Shown here one piece after another: positions 8,618 through 17,542 of a stretch of DNA of 39,131 nucleotides; the stretch's first letter is position 1; every line of letters starts with the position of its first letter. The notes beneath the pieces are model-generated. The model made no database searches. It was not told the DNA's origin and saw nothing but the letters and a program-made list of their open reading frames with translations. The stretch covers positions 1-39,131 of the forward strand of contig JACWAM010000068.1 in the NCBI GenBank assembly GCA_014874265.1, read 5' to 3'. Both the position numbers and the translations under genes were made by a program. This DNA is from Thermoleophilia bacterium (GTDB lineage: Bacteria > Actinomycetota > Thermoleophilia > BMS3ABIN01).

Positions 8618-9837
8618 GTCCTTCTTACTTGTTGATAGATATTGATAATTTTATCATAATGTCGAGCCGGAGAATATTTGCTTTCCGTCAGCTGGCGGGC
8701 CTTGACGCCCATGTCACCGAGCACCCTGGAGTCCCAAAGCAACTCGACGGCCCGGCGCAGATCCTGAACATCTCCCGGCTCGAACAGCGCTCCGGTTTCG
8801 CCCTCCTTGACCAGCTCCGGGATGCCGCCGATGCGGGAGCCAAGCACCGGCGTGCCGCAGGCAAACGCCTCAAGGACGGTCATTGGCGCGTTTTCGTAAC
8901 ATTCAGAGGGCATCACGACAAAACGGGCCTCCTGGATCATGCCGCGAACCTCCTCTTCCGGCCGGAAGCCAAGGAAATCAACGTTGCAGGCGCCCAGCTC
9001 ATGGGCCAGGGTCCGGTACTTTCTCTCCAGCATGCCGGAGCCGGCAATTTTCACGGGAATATCGGGCAGCTTCGCCATGGCCCTGATCAGGGTGTCGACC
9101 CCTTTCTCCACCGACAGCCGGCCGGCAAATAAAACATGGTCGCCTTTTTCCGCCGCGGGGCGCCACCTTTCCGTATCGATGAAATTTGGAATGACCTCGA
9201 TCCGCTCCGGGGGAAAGTCGCGGTCAAGCAGTTTATTGGCCAGGAACTGGCTGGGAGAGATAAATCTGTCAATCCTGCCGGTGTAGGCTGAGGTAATGTC
9301 GTGATAGAACATTTCCGTCGCGCACAGGAGGCTGCTCGCCCGCGATCCCTTGACGCATTTACCGGTGATGCAGCGGCCGTAGCGGCGAGGCCGGCACCGG
9401 TCGCAGGGCTGGCCGTTGAAGAACCGGAGGGCGGGACACATCAGCTTGGAATCATGCAGCGTCATCACGATGCCGACGCCGCGCTTTTTAAGCGGCGGCA
9501 GGATCGACGGCGAAAGATGATGATAGATGTTATGGCAGTGGGCGACATCCGGATGGGTGAGGTCGGCCAGCACCGACATGTTGCGTCCGGCTTCGCGGGA
9601 ATGAATGATGCGGGCGGCCGTGGCAATCCTCCCTTTCAAACCCAGCCGGTAGGGATCGGCCAGCTCGACCGGTGACACAAACAGGGACGAATAATCGCTT
9701 GGCTCATTGCCTGGATCCTGCATGGCGAATGGAACAATCTCATGACCATGGTCATCAAGCAGCCGGGACAGCTCGAACACATACCGCTCGCTGCCGCCGC
9801 GGACGCGCCAGAATTTATTTATTTGCAGGACTTTCAA
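8614..9837 (-). CDS. GT4-family glycosyltransferase with a cysteine-rich insert
   Basis: GT-B fold glycosyltransferase. The N-terminus KVLQINKFWRVRGGSERYVF contains the acceptor-domain GGSE loop, and the C-terminal domain has LFAGRLSVEKGVDTLI and ENAPMTVLEAFACGTPVLGS with the E-x7-E motif. A Cys-rich stretch in the first domain (CPALRFFNGQPCDRCRPRRYGRCITGKC) could bind metal and occurs in a known subset of GT4 proteins. The track starts at a GTG (9876) giving 14 extra residues unlike the family. I prefer TTG at 9837 because it begins exactly at the conserved LKVLQINKF; neither start has a strong ribosome site. The stop overlaps the next gene. Confidence 0.85.
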   Translation of the reverse strand: MKVLQINKFWRVRGGSERYVFELSRLLDDHGHEIVPFAMQDPGNEPSDYSSLFVSPVELADPYRLGLKGRIATAARIIHSREAGRNMSVLADLTHPDVAHCHNIYHHLSPSILPPLKKRGVGIVMTLHDSKLMCPALRFFNGQPCDRCRPRRYGRCITGKCVKGSRASSLLCATEMFYHDITSAYTGRIDRFISPSQFLANKLLDRDFPPERIEVIPNFIDTERWRPAAEKGDHVLFAGRLSVEKGVDTLIRAMAKLPDIPVKIAGSGMLERKYRTLAHELGACNVDFLGFRPEEEVRGMIQEARFVVMPSECYENAPMTVLEAFACGTPVLGSRIGGIPELVKEGETGALFEPGDVQDLRRAVELLWDSRVLGDMGVKARQLTESKYSPARHYDKIINIYQQVRRT

Positions 9838-9900
9838 AGCATTATCTCTTGGTGAATAACGTTTCTGGCGAGTCACATGACTTGCGGAGATGACCCGACA

Positions 9901-10953
9901 TTACCCAGCGACTATCTCGGTGACAAATTCATAAATACGCACCGCCATCGCGGCTTCACTGGTCCGTTCGGCTGTCTCGCGGGCCGCCTTTCCCAGACTG
10001 ACCGCCCGGCCGGGATCGTCCCAAAGCGCTTCGACCTGGCGGGCCATTTCACCGGCATCTCCCGGCTCCACCATCAGCGCATCCTTGCCCTCGCTCACAT
10101 AGTTTACGGTGCCGGGCACCCGGCTCACGATCACCGCCTTGCCCATGGCCATGGACTGGAGCAGCGACATCTGCCCGTAAGCAAATTTTTGATAATTCAG
10201 AGGCAGGACCACAAAACGGGCCCGCGCGACGGTCCTTTTGAACTCTTGGATCGGCTTCCAGCCAATGAGTTCCACGCCCGCCGGCAGATTGCCCTGAATC
10301 TGCTTAACACCCAGAATCTTCAGCCGTATCTTTCCTGCAGGCAGCAGCCGCCAGGTTTCCATCAGCGTCCGGTAGTCGCGCTGAAAATGGCCTGTCGCCA
10401 CAACATAATCTTCCGCTTCCTCCCCCGCCGGCTGAAAAAACTCGCTATCGACTCCGAAAGGAACAAAACGGGCCGGCACCCACGGAAGATGCCGCTCGTA
10501 ATAATCCCTCTGCACTGACGCATGATAGATGATTCCGTCCAGGGACCGGGCAGAATACCTGATCGGCGCCAGCTCTGCGTGCTTATCCCGGCCTCCATTA
10601 AAACAGCCGACGTCGATGATAATATGCGGCGGCAGCTTCCGGCCCAGGATGCTCCTTAGCATCGCCAGCGCAACGCCGCTCGGGGCCCCGTGAGAGATGA
10701 TCAGATCGTAGCTCGACGCCCGGAAAAAAGCCCGTAGCGACTGCAGTATGTAAAATTTGACATACTTTTTTTCAACAGTATGCAGCCCGGGAAAGTATGA
10801 GTAATCGAGAACATCAACGTGAACATCCGGGTCGGGCCAATAGCGAAAGAACCAGTACGGCTGACCCCGTACCTGTTTGTCCGGCGGCTGGATATCCAAT
10901 CTGTCATGCTCCAGATCGTTCAGCTTCCAGTTGACAAGCATCAATATTTTCAT
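9901..10953 (-). CDS. GT4-like glycosyltransferase with atypical donor motif
   Basis: A 350-aa GT-B type protein. It opens KILMLVNWKLNDLEHDR, and the C-terminal half has YVVATGHFQRDYRTLMETW and the donor-binding loop FAYGQMSLLQSMAMGKAVIV. In most GT4 enzymes this loop carries E-x7-E; here both positions are replaced (Ala and Gln), although the surrounding GxxSLLQ-AMGK pattern is intact. A minority of GT4-like enzymes share this pattern, so the gene is probably functional. ATG at 10953 fits the family start. A 75-nt AT-rich gap separates it from the upstream gene. The sugar specificity is unknown. Confidence 0.85.
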   Translation of the reverse strand: MKILMLVNWKLNDLEHDRLDIQPPDKQVRGQPYWFFRYWPDPDVHVDVLDYSYFPGLHTVEKKYVKFYILQSLRAFFRASSYDLIISHGAPSGVALAMLRSILGRKLPPHIIIDVGCFNGGRDKHAELAPIRYSARSLDGIIYHASVQRDYYERHLPWVPARFVPFGVDSEFFQPAGEEAEDYVVATGHFQRDYRTLMETWRLLPAGKIRLKILGVKQIQGNLPAGVELIGWKPIQEFKRTVARARFVVLPLNYQKFAYGQMSLLQSMAMGKAVIVSRVPGTVNYVSEGKDALMVEPGDAGEMARQVEALWDDPGRAVSLGKAARETAERTSEAAMAVRIYEFVTEIVAG

Positions 10954-11028
10954 GTTTTAAAACAAGGCCGTAATTTAATTCCTTCACCCTGAAATTATTT
11001 TATCATCTTGTTGGTCGAGATAAGCGGC

Positions 11029-12177
11029 TCACGGATCTGCCCTATAGACGGTAATGGTTTGCCTGGCGATTCCTTCCCAGGAAAAGCGCGACTCTGCCCG
11101 GGCCATGCCCTCGGTTAGTCGCCGGCGCGAGTCCTCATCCCGGGCCAGCCGCCGCATGGCCACGGCGAGGGCACCGGTATCGCCGGCGGGCGCCAGCAAG
11201 CCGGTCTTCCCGTCTTCAATCACTTCGGACATCCCCCCCACATCCGTCGCCACCACCGGTTTGGCGAACCCCAGCGCCATGTGGGCCACGCCGCTGGTGG
11301 AAGACTCGCGGTAAGGCAGCAGCATAGCATCAGCGGCCTTGACATAAAGCTGAACCTCATCAAAAGGAATATGGCCGATATGCTGGCTGATCCTGCCGGA
11401 CAGCCCCCGCTCCTCAATTAGCCGCCGATAGGGATCCATGCTCCACTCACCGGGATTTCCGGCGACTAGCAGCCCGACTGGCTTGGCGCCATCATCATCG
11501 GGAATCATGTCAAGCGCCTTCAGGGCGACATCCAGTCCCTTGTGGGGCGCGATATGGCCGAAAAAAAGAAACCAGAAACGGTCCGGGTCAAGCCCCAGCC
11601 GCTGCCGCGCCTGCTCTTGGGTAATATCCGGCCGGGTATTGAAAAACCCGTAGTTGCCGTGCGGGATCACCGCCACCTTCTCCGGCGGCAGCCCCATCTC
11701 TCTGACAAGAAATGCCTGTCCGGCTTCCGAGTGGACGATGACGCGGTCCAGGCCGCGATAGTAAATCCGGTAAAGGGCGCGGTGGTAAAACCGGCGATTG
11801 TGGGGCAGCCAGTCATGGGCGGTGTAGACAATCCTGGCGCCGGCCCGTTGCTGCAGCTTAAGCAGCGGCAGCTCGGCCAGCGGATACTTAAGCACGCCCT
11901 GGTAATGGACAACGCGGGGGCGCTCGCGCTTAAACAGCTGCCAGAACCGGATCAGGTCCAGAGGATAACGGCGGGTGCGGCCAAAGATCCGGATGACGGG
12001 AAATTCCGTTTTCAAGGAGCTCAGGTCGCAGTTCTTGTTTGTAACCAGATTGACATCGTACCCGGCCTGGTAAAGCGCAGACGCCAGGCAATAACTGTAA
12101 TGTGTCAGACCGGTGTTGCCGGTAAAGACGACAATCCAGATTTTTGGGTTTCGGGAATTGTCCTGCGTTCCACTCAT
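11029..12177 (-). CDS. GT4-family glycosyltransferase
   Basis: A 382-aa GT-B glycosyltransferase. The core begins PKIWIVVFTGNTGLTHYSYC; the donor domain has LFFGHIAPHKGLDVALKALD and YRESSTSGVAHMALGFAKPVVATD. The first Glu of the E-x7-E motif is present and the second is His, as in several GT4 subgroups. The track starts at 12291, but the first 38 residues are the shadow of the upstream gene. The ATG at 12177 overlaps that gene's TGA as ATGA, which fixes the start and implies translational coupling. VVHYQGVLKYPLAELPLL resembles the membrane-facing acceptor region of lipid-carrier GTs. Confidence 0.88.
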   Translation of the reverse strand: MSGTQDNSRNPKIWIVVFTGNTGLTHYSYCLASALYQAGYDVNLVTNKNCDLSSLKTEFPVIRIFGRTRRYPLDLIRFWQLFKRERPRVVHYQGVLKYPLAELPLLKLQQRAGARIVYTAHDWLPHNRRFYHRALYRIYYRGLDRVIVHSEAGQAFLVREMGLPPEKVAVIPHGNYGFFNTRPDITQEQARQRLGLDPDRFWFLFFGHIAPHKGLDVALKALDMIPDDDGAKPVGLLVAGNPGEWSMDPYRRLIEERGLSGRISQHIGHIPFDEVQLYVKAADAMLLPYRESSTSGVAHMALGFAKPVVATDVGGMSEVIEDGKTGLLAPAGDTGALAVAMRRLARDEDSRRRLTEGMARAESRFSWEGIARQTITVYRADP

Positions 12178-13457
12178 GCCTGCGACCCCTGCTTTAGCCG
12201 GATAAGGACCCCTTCCAGCTCTGCGGCCAGAATCGGCCAGTCGTAGCGGTCTTCGACCAGCCGGCGGGCATTGCGGCGCAGGGCCGTGCAAAGCTCCCTG
12301 TCTGCAAGCAACCGGCCCACCGCGGCCGCAAAGCTGGCGGGGCGGTCGGCGATCAGCAGATGGATTCCGTTCTCAACTTCGAGCCCTTCCGCCCCCTTGC
12401 TGGTGGAAACAACAGGCATGCCGGCTGCGAAGGCCTCCAGGATCTTCAGCCGCGACCCGCCTCCCTGCCTGAGCGGCACGACCATCACCGAGTTCTGCTG
12501 GTAATAAGGCAAAACATCGGTAACGGCGCCGGTGACGCGAATGCTTTCACCATTATCCAGCGCCCGCACCGGCCCGGCCGGCTCGGCGCCAGCGATCGTA
12601 ATCGCCGCTTTCGGAAAACCGGACCTGATCCTGGGGAAAATTTCATTGATAAACCAGAGAACGGCTTCCGCGTTGGGCTCGTAGCTCATCAAGCCCAGGA
12701 AAAGGAGCCGCGCCTCCGCCGGCCCGGGCGCCGAGAAGAGATCGCGGAAACGGCCACAATCCACGCCATTGCCGACAAGCGCGATCGGCACGTCAGGCGC
12801 CATCCTGGCCAGCGCCCGCCGGTCGGCTTCACTGACGGCGATAACACCGGCAAACGAGCGCAATAGCTTCCGTTCATAAGTGGCGATCCAGGCAGCTTCC
12901 GCCTGTTTCAGCAAGCGGCGCGGCAACGGCGCTGCCGCCGCCAGCTGGGACTCCAGCTGTCCTTCAATATTGTGTTCGGTAATCACCTTCCGGGGATTTA
13001 ACCCAAGGACAAAGCGTGCCATAAACAGGTGTTCAGCGATTGCCATATCAAACGGACGGCTTGCCGCCAGCCGCGAAAGCTCGGTAAAAATAGACTCCTC
13101 CCAGGAAAGAATATAAGGCAGCGGCACGCCGGCAGCCAGCCGGCCGGCATAAGTTAAGAGCTTGTTCTTCAGGCTTAACGCTGGTTTGCCGATCAGCGTG
13201 ACGGACATGCCCGCGGCCTCGATCGCCGCCAGCGCCGCCAGATCAGGGGTGGATCGGCTGAGACAAGCCAGGTGCACCTGATGCCGGCGCGCCAGCTCCC
13301 GGCCCAGGTTAAAAACGCGCACTTTCAGCCCTGAATCCAAAGGATAGGGCAAATCCGGGCAGCAGAACAGCAGATTCAGAGAAGTCTCCGCTGACTTCGG
13401 CGCCGCAGCACCCGTTTCCGGCCCTTCGTGTACCCGGCTCTCGCTCACGCCAGCCAC
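12174..13457 (-). CDS. GT4-family glycosyltransferase
   Basis: A 427-aa GT-B glycosyltransferase with an N-terminal domain starting NLLFCCPDLPYPLDSGLKVR. VFNLGRELARRHQVHL is typical of the acceptor side. The donor domain has LLFLGLMSYEPNAEAVLWF and GGGSRLKILEAFAAGMPVVS, the Glu of which aligns with the second Glu of E-x7-E. About 28 poorly conserved residues precede the core, so a later start is possible, although the ATG at 13457 overlaps the preceding GT2 gene by 13 nt in the style of this operon. TSKGAEGLEV is characteristic of the Glyco_trans_1_4 subgroup often seen in polysaccharide loci. Confidence 0.87.
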   Translation of the reverse strand: MAGVSESRVHEGPETGAAAPKSAETSLNLLFCCPDLPYPLDSGLKVRVFNLGRELARRHQVHLACLSRSTPDLAALAAIEAAGMSVTLIGKPALSLKNKLLTYAGRLAAGVPLPYILSWEESIFTELSRLAASRPFDMAIAEHLFMARFVLGLNPRKVITEHNIEGQLESQLAAAAPLPRRLLKQAEAAWIATYERKLLRSFAGVIAVSEADRRALARMAPDVPIALVGNGVDCGRFRDLFSAPGPAEARLLFLGLMSYEPNAEAVLWFINEIFPRIRSGFPKAAITIAGAEPAGPVRALDNGESIRVTGAVTDVLPYYQQNSVMVVPLRQGGGSRLKILEAFAAGMPVVSTSKGAEGLEVENGIHLLIADRPASFAAAVGRLLADRELCTALRRNARRLVEDRYDWPILAAELEGVLIRLKQGSQA

Positions 13458-14392
13458 TTGTGCGGGTTGGGACCGAACCGGCCGCGGGCAAAATCAAGCC
13501 AGCCGGCGAACAGGGACAGCAGGTAGGGCCCGGCGCCCGTTCGTCGCGCCCTTAAGGTGCGGCATCCCTGATATACCGCCAGGTGCCAGGACAGTTTCAG
13601 CATCGGGATTGACAGACGGCCACACCCTAGATGCTTTCGATAGGCTTCCAGCAAATTGCGGATCTGGTAGTAATAATAAAGCGGCCGGTAAGCCCCGCCC
13701 ATGGTGCGGGAGATGCGATGATAGATAACCGCGGCCGGCTCGTAGAAGCAGATGAAGCCGGCGCGCCGCGCCCGCAGGCAAAAATCAACCTCCTCCGCAT
13801 ACATGAAGAACCGCTCGTCAAGGAGGCCCAGATCGAGAAAGAGGCCGGCGCGGACAAAGAAAAGGCAGCCGGTGATGTAATCAACCGGACCGGCTGTATT
13901 GAACGCCGGAGCGTCGGTGAGATCCTGACCCCGGTGACCGGTAAACCCGCGGCGGCGGTCAATCGTCCCCCCGGCGAACCAGATCAGTCCAGGGGGATCG
14001 GCGTAGAAAATCTTCCCACCTAAAATACCCGCTTGCGGCGTCGCCGCCGCCCGGTCGATCAGCGGCTCGATTAATCCCGGCTCGACCAGCGTATCGTTGT
14101 TAAGGAGGCAGACGTAATCCGAGCCATGATCAAGCGCGGCGCGAATGCCCGCGTTGCAACCGCCGGCAAACCCCAGGTTCAACTCATTTCGTAAATGTGT
14201 CACCTCGGGGAATTCTTGCCAAAGACGCTCTCCGGAGCCATCGGTAGAGCCATTGTCGACGAGCACGACCCGCAGATTCGGATAGGTGGCCGCCTGCAGG
14301 CTCTTCAGGCAGGCGGCGGTGTCGCCGTATGAATTGTATAGGACGATGACAACCCAGACTGCGGGGCCGTCACCCCCGGCCTCCTTATTCAT
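13445..14392 (-). CDS. GT2-family glycosyltransferase (rhamnosyltransferase-like)
   Basis: Inverting GT-A fold transferase. VWVVIVLYNSYGDTAACLKSL is the nucleotide-binding start, VLVDNGSTDGSGERL follows, NNDTLVEPG carries the metal-binding DxD equivalent, and YAEEVDFCLRARRAGF holds the general-base region. The arrangement matches WbbL-type rhamnosyltransferases, in keeping with the rml genes, but the donor is inferred. The track begins at 14461; I choose ATG at 14392 because CAGGAGAACCG lies directly upstream and the extra 23 residues are not family-like. Length is then 315 aa. A 120-nt gap without a recognisable signal separates it from the flippase gene. Confidence 0.88.
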   Translation of the reverse strand: MNKEAGGDGPAVWVVIVLYNSYGDTAACLKSLQAATYPNLRVVLVDNGSTDGSGERLWQEFPEVTHLRNELNLGFAGGCNAGIRAALDHGSDYVCLLNNDTLVEPGLIEPLIDRAAATPQAGILGGKIFYADPPGLIWFAGGTIDRRRGFTGHRGQDLTDAPAFNTAGPVDYITGCLFFVRAGLFLDLGLLDERFFMYAEEVDFCLRARRAGFICFYEPAAVIYHRISRTMGGAYRPLYYYYQIRNLLEAYRKHLGCGRLSIPMLKLSWHLAVYQGCRTLRARRTGAGPYLLSLFAGWLDFARGRFGPNPHKWLA

Positions 14393-14512
14393 CGGTTCTC
14401 CTGCCCGGCAACAACTGGCACTCCGGCCCCGTTTCACAACATAAAATTTGCCTAAACTCAATCTTCATCGAACAAGCATCTTAACCCAGAATGATCCGGG
14501 ACCCTGCCGTTG

Positions 14513-15973
14513 CTAGCCTTTTTTCAATCTGCGGAAATAGCTGATGTCATCTTTTGACACAATGCGGAATATTAGCAATATTGCCGGATAGCCGGCAACG
14601 CCGGCAGCGGTAATAAGATAAATGGGCAGGCTTTCCATCAACATCATTACGGCCAGAACGGCCCCAGCCGCCAGCGCCGGAAAGACAAACACTTCGAACA
14701 GCCGCACGCGCCGCAAATAATATACGGCAAATCCATAAAAGAATAAAAAGCTGAAAATCTCCGAGAGCAGCGTTGTTACCGCAGCGCCCATGGCGCCGTA
14801 ACGGGGGATTAATAACAGGTTAAAACCCACGTTCACCGCCAGAGACAGGAGCGACCATTTCGCCACCTTGCCCTGGACATTCATAGCCACGAACATGTTG
14901 CCAAACAACGAGCAGCCAACCATCAGCGGCACCGCGAATCCCAGAACTTTCAGCACGTTTACCGCCGGATGATAAACAGGCGGGAGAACCAGCGCCACCG
15001 CGGGACCCGAGAACGCCATCATGAAGATAGCCACTCCCAGACCGGTAATCCAAACATATTTCATCGCCTTCTCAAAAAGGATGAAAAGGCTGTCTCTTGA
15101 TTTTTGATACACCATCGACATCAGCGGCAAAAGCGACTGCACAGCCAGCCAGCCGAACATAGTGATTACTTCGAATAATTTATAAGCCGCGGCATACCAG
15201 CCTACCTCGGCCGATACCCGCATTGCCCCCAGCAGCACGACATCGATCTTGTAATATGCCAGGCTGATGAATTGCCAGTAAAGCATGGGAAACGATTCTT
15301 TGACCAGATTACGGAAGATGCCGCGGTCAAACTTCCAAGAGCTGGGGATGCGCGGCAGCCGACTGTACCACAGACTGGAATAACCAAGCCGGACAACGCT
15401 TGCCCCCAGGTAAACTTCCGTCATCTGAACGACGCCGCCCCCCCGATAGACAATGGCAATGCCGGCAATGGTGAGCGCAACGGAAAAAACCACGTCCGCC
15501 AGGGCGCTTAGGTCCATGCGCTCAAAAGCCTGAAACGCCGACTCGTAAACAGTTGACATCGAAGTAGGAATTATCGACAGCGTCGCGATAAAAAGGGGAA
15601 TGGCTAACTCGCGTGAGAAGCCGCCTAGGAGGATAATTGCTCCCACCGCTGCCGTCACCAGCAAGGTAGTGACAAGCTTCAGCAGGAGCGCCGCAATGAG
15701 AAAAGAATTAGCGCGCTCGCGCCGGCGGCTGACATCACGGATGAGTATATTTGCCGTGCCGAAATCGGCGGCCATACCCGCCAGCATGATAATCACCAAA
15801 ATCAGCGAGTAGCGGCCAAAGCCGGCAGCCAGCAGCCGGCGGGCGAGCACCAGATTCAGCGCCAGGCCCAAAACTCTGCTGACCACTTGATAGGCAAACA
15901 AAAAGGAGATATTGCGGCCGATCCGGCGGATCGGATCGGTTGACGCGCTCAGACCCCCGGTGGACGCGCTCAA
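14513..15973 (-). CDS. Wzx-type polysaccharide flippase (MOP superfamily)
   Basis: Predicted inner-membrane protein of 486 aa that turns lipid-linked glycan units to the outer face. It shows the start of the oligosaccharide-flippase family (IGRNISFLFAYQVVSRVLGL, then NLVLARRLLAAGFGRYSL) and about 12-14 hydrophobic segments with few charged residues. The loop DFGTANILIRDVSRRR is typical of the polysaccharide-synthesis branch. The start is a TTG overlapping the upstream TGA as TTGA, with AAAGG about 8 nt ahead. The first 12 residues contain SAST twice (see findings). It is flanked by a polymerase-like gene and a GT2 gene, as expected for a Wzx/Wzy locus. Confidence 0.92.
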   Translation of the reverse strand: MSASTGGLSASTDPIRRIGRNISFLFAYQVVSRVLGLALNLVLARRLLAAGFGRYSLILVIIMLAGMAADFGTANILIRDVSRRRERANSFLIAALLLKLVTTLLVTAAVGAIILLGGFSRELAIPLFIATLSIIPTSMSTVYESAFQAFERMDLSALADVVFSVALTIAGIAIVYRGGGVVQMTEVYLGASVVRLGYSSLWYSRLPRIPSSWKFDRGIFRNLVKESFPMLYWQFISLAYYKIDVVLLGAMRVSAEVGWYAAAYKLFEVITMFGWLAVQSLLPLMSMVYQKSRDSLFILFEKAMKYVWITGLGVAIFMMAFSGPAVALVLPPVYHPAVNVLKVLGFAVPLMVGCSLFGNMFVAMNVQGKVAKWSLLSLAVNVGFNLLLIPRYGAMGAAVTTLLSEIFSFLFFYGFAVYYLRRVRLFEVFVFPALAAGAVLAVMMLMESLPIYLITAAGVAGYPAILLIFRIVSKDDISYFRRLKKG

Positions 15974-17532
15974 TCGTCACGCCTTTCATCGCCCTGCCCG
16001 CCCGTCAGCAACTGCTTGTTGCGGATAATGATGGCTTCGATCATCCCCAGCATCAATGCAATTACCGGCACAGTCTGATACTCATAAAACTTGGGGTTAA
16101 CATAATCAGCAACGGCGAGGGTAACCAGCGCCAGCATCATTCCCATCAGGGCAGCCTGTAAAAAGGGGTCCCGAATCTTACTCCAGTTAAACGAGCCGCG
16201 CAGCAGTACGGCCGCCAGCGCCGCGACGAAGGCGGCGAGACCGATCAGTCCGAAATATATCCAGATCCAGGTATAGGCGTCATGATCATACCATCGCAGA
16301 TCATTCGGCATACCAACAACGGGGGGGCGGTACAGCTCATCCAGGGAAATGCCAAAAGCTGGCGAGCTGCGAATGGCGGCCCAGGCAAAATTATCCTCGA
16401 TGTCGCGCTCGGATAAACTCTGGGATGATTCGGTTTGAGAAGAAAAAGTTGACCCGTACCGGGTAATAATGGCGCCGACATACTTCTGCAGGGTCCCCGT
16501 CGCGGTGGCAAACAGCAGCACGGCAACGGTAACAACAACAAATAATGAGATCAGTTTCAGCCTGACATTTTTACGGTTCAGCAACATTACCAGGAAGGCC
16601 AGCACCACGATCGGAACAAAGTAGCTGCGGTTAAATTCAAGCAGCACGCCCGCAAGTGTCACCAGCGTCAGCGGCGCATAGAAAGCCAGCCGTTTCCGGT
16701 TCCACGGCCGGAGCAGCAGATTCATCAGGCCGACCCAGAAACAGGCAAGGTCCAGCGCGCCTCCGGGGGGCCGCACTCTTTGCACCAGGAGCGCCACCGT
16801 CGGCGAATCCGATTGCAGCGATTGTGGCGCGACGAGCGGACCAAAAATGGAATTCTGGGGAAACAAAGCCGTAAAAATAACTGCCGTCGATACAATTGCC
16901 CCCAGGGCCAGAAAGGCGCGCACCATCCACCGCTGCCGCTTAACCGAATTGAAGAATATCAGCGCCGGGATAAACAACAGGTAGAGGGATAACGACCTGT
17001 CGAAAAAGAACGCAGTGAATATCGAGTGGGATGTAAACCGTTCCTGGATGGGGAAAACAAGCGATTTCGCGACCACGATGGAGGCAAACGCGATCAGGGC
17101 GATGGCAACCGGAGAGGCGGTAATTGTTTGGGTAACGGTTGGTTCTCGCCGGCTCAGCAGCGCCCGTCCCACGAGCAAGATTAAAACCATTTCATACGCC
17201 AGATAAACCGTATTGTCACTTGACCATTTTCCGAAATATTCAGGCACGAAAAGCGTGGATGTGAGGATCAGAAAAAATACCATCCCCCAATCCGGCCGCC
17301 TGGCAACCAGGATAAACAAAGCTATGGCCAGCAGCAGTTCCATCGGGATCTTGAAGCTCAGGCTCGGTGAGATCAACCCGATGAGGGCCGTGGTTACCAG
17401 CACAAAAATGGACACCGCCAACAACATGCCCCGGGACAGACGCTTGCCAAAGGCGGCCTCCGATCCCGCGGAGCCGCTCCAACCGATCGATGAAAAATCA
17501 AATGAATCTCTAATCTGGGAAGCCAATCTCAC
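15970..17532 (-). CDS. O-antigen polymerase/ligase-like membrane protein
   Basis: A 520-aa polytopic membrane protein with about ten hydrophobic segments. LEFNRSYFVP (about 298-307) fits the Ser/Arg signature of the O-antigen ligase family. A long external loop (about 345-420) ends in WYDHDAYTWIWIYFGLIGL, which carries the conserved His and the aromatic-to-Gly run of the family. It lies directly upstream of the flippase with a 4-nt overlap, which makes it the best candidate for the repeat-unit polymerase Wzy. Polymerase and ligase cannot be told apart by sequence alone. The start is GTG at 17532, with GAGG ahead, 10 nt after the previous stop. Confidence 0.85.
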   Translation of the reverse strand: MRLASQIRDSFDFSSIGWSGSAGSEAAFGKRLSRGMLLAVSIFVLVTTALIGLISPSLSFKIPMELLLAIALFILVARRPDWGMVFFLILTSTLFVPEYFGKWSSDNTVYLAYEMVLILLVGRALLSRREPTVTQTITASPVAIALIAFASIVVAKSLVFPIQERFTSHSIFTAFFFDRSLSLYLLFIPALIFFNSVKRQRWMVRAFLALGAIVSTAVIFTALFPQNSIFGPLVAPQSLQSDSPTVALLVQRVRPPGGALDLACFWVGLMNLLLRPWNRKRLAFYAPLTLVTLAGVLLEFNRSYFVPIVVLAFLVMLLNRKNVRLKLISLFVVVTVAVLLFATATGTLQKYVGAIITRYGSTFSSQTESSQSLSERDIEDNFAWAAIRSSPAFGISLDELYRPPVVGMPNDLRWYDHDAYTWIWIYFGLIGLAAFVAALAAVLLRGSFNWSKIRDPFLQAALMGMMLALVTLAVADYVNPKFYEYQTVPVIALMLGMIEAIIIRNKQLLTGGQGDERRDD

Positions 17533-17542
17533 GATGCCAGCC

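Noticed and set aside
11542-12246. 234-aa plus-strand ORF
   Set aside because: Antisense to a GT4 gene with clear motifs.
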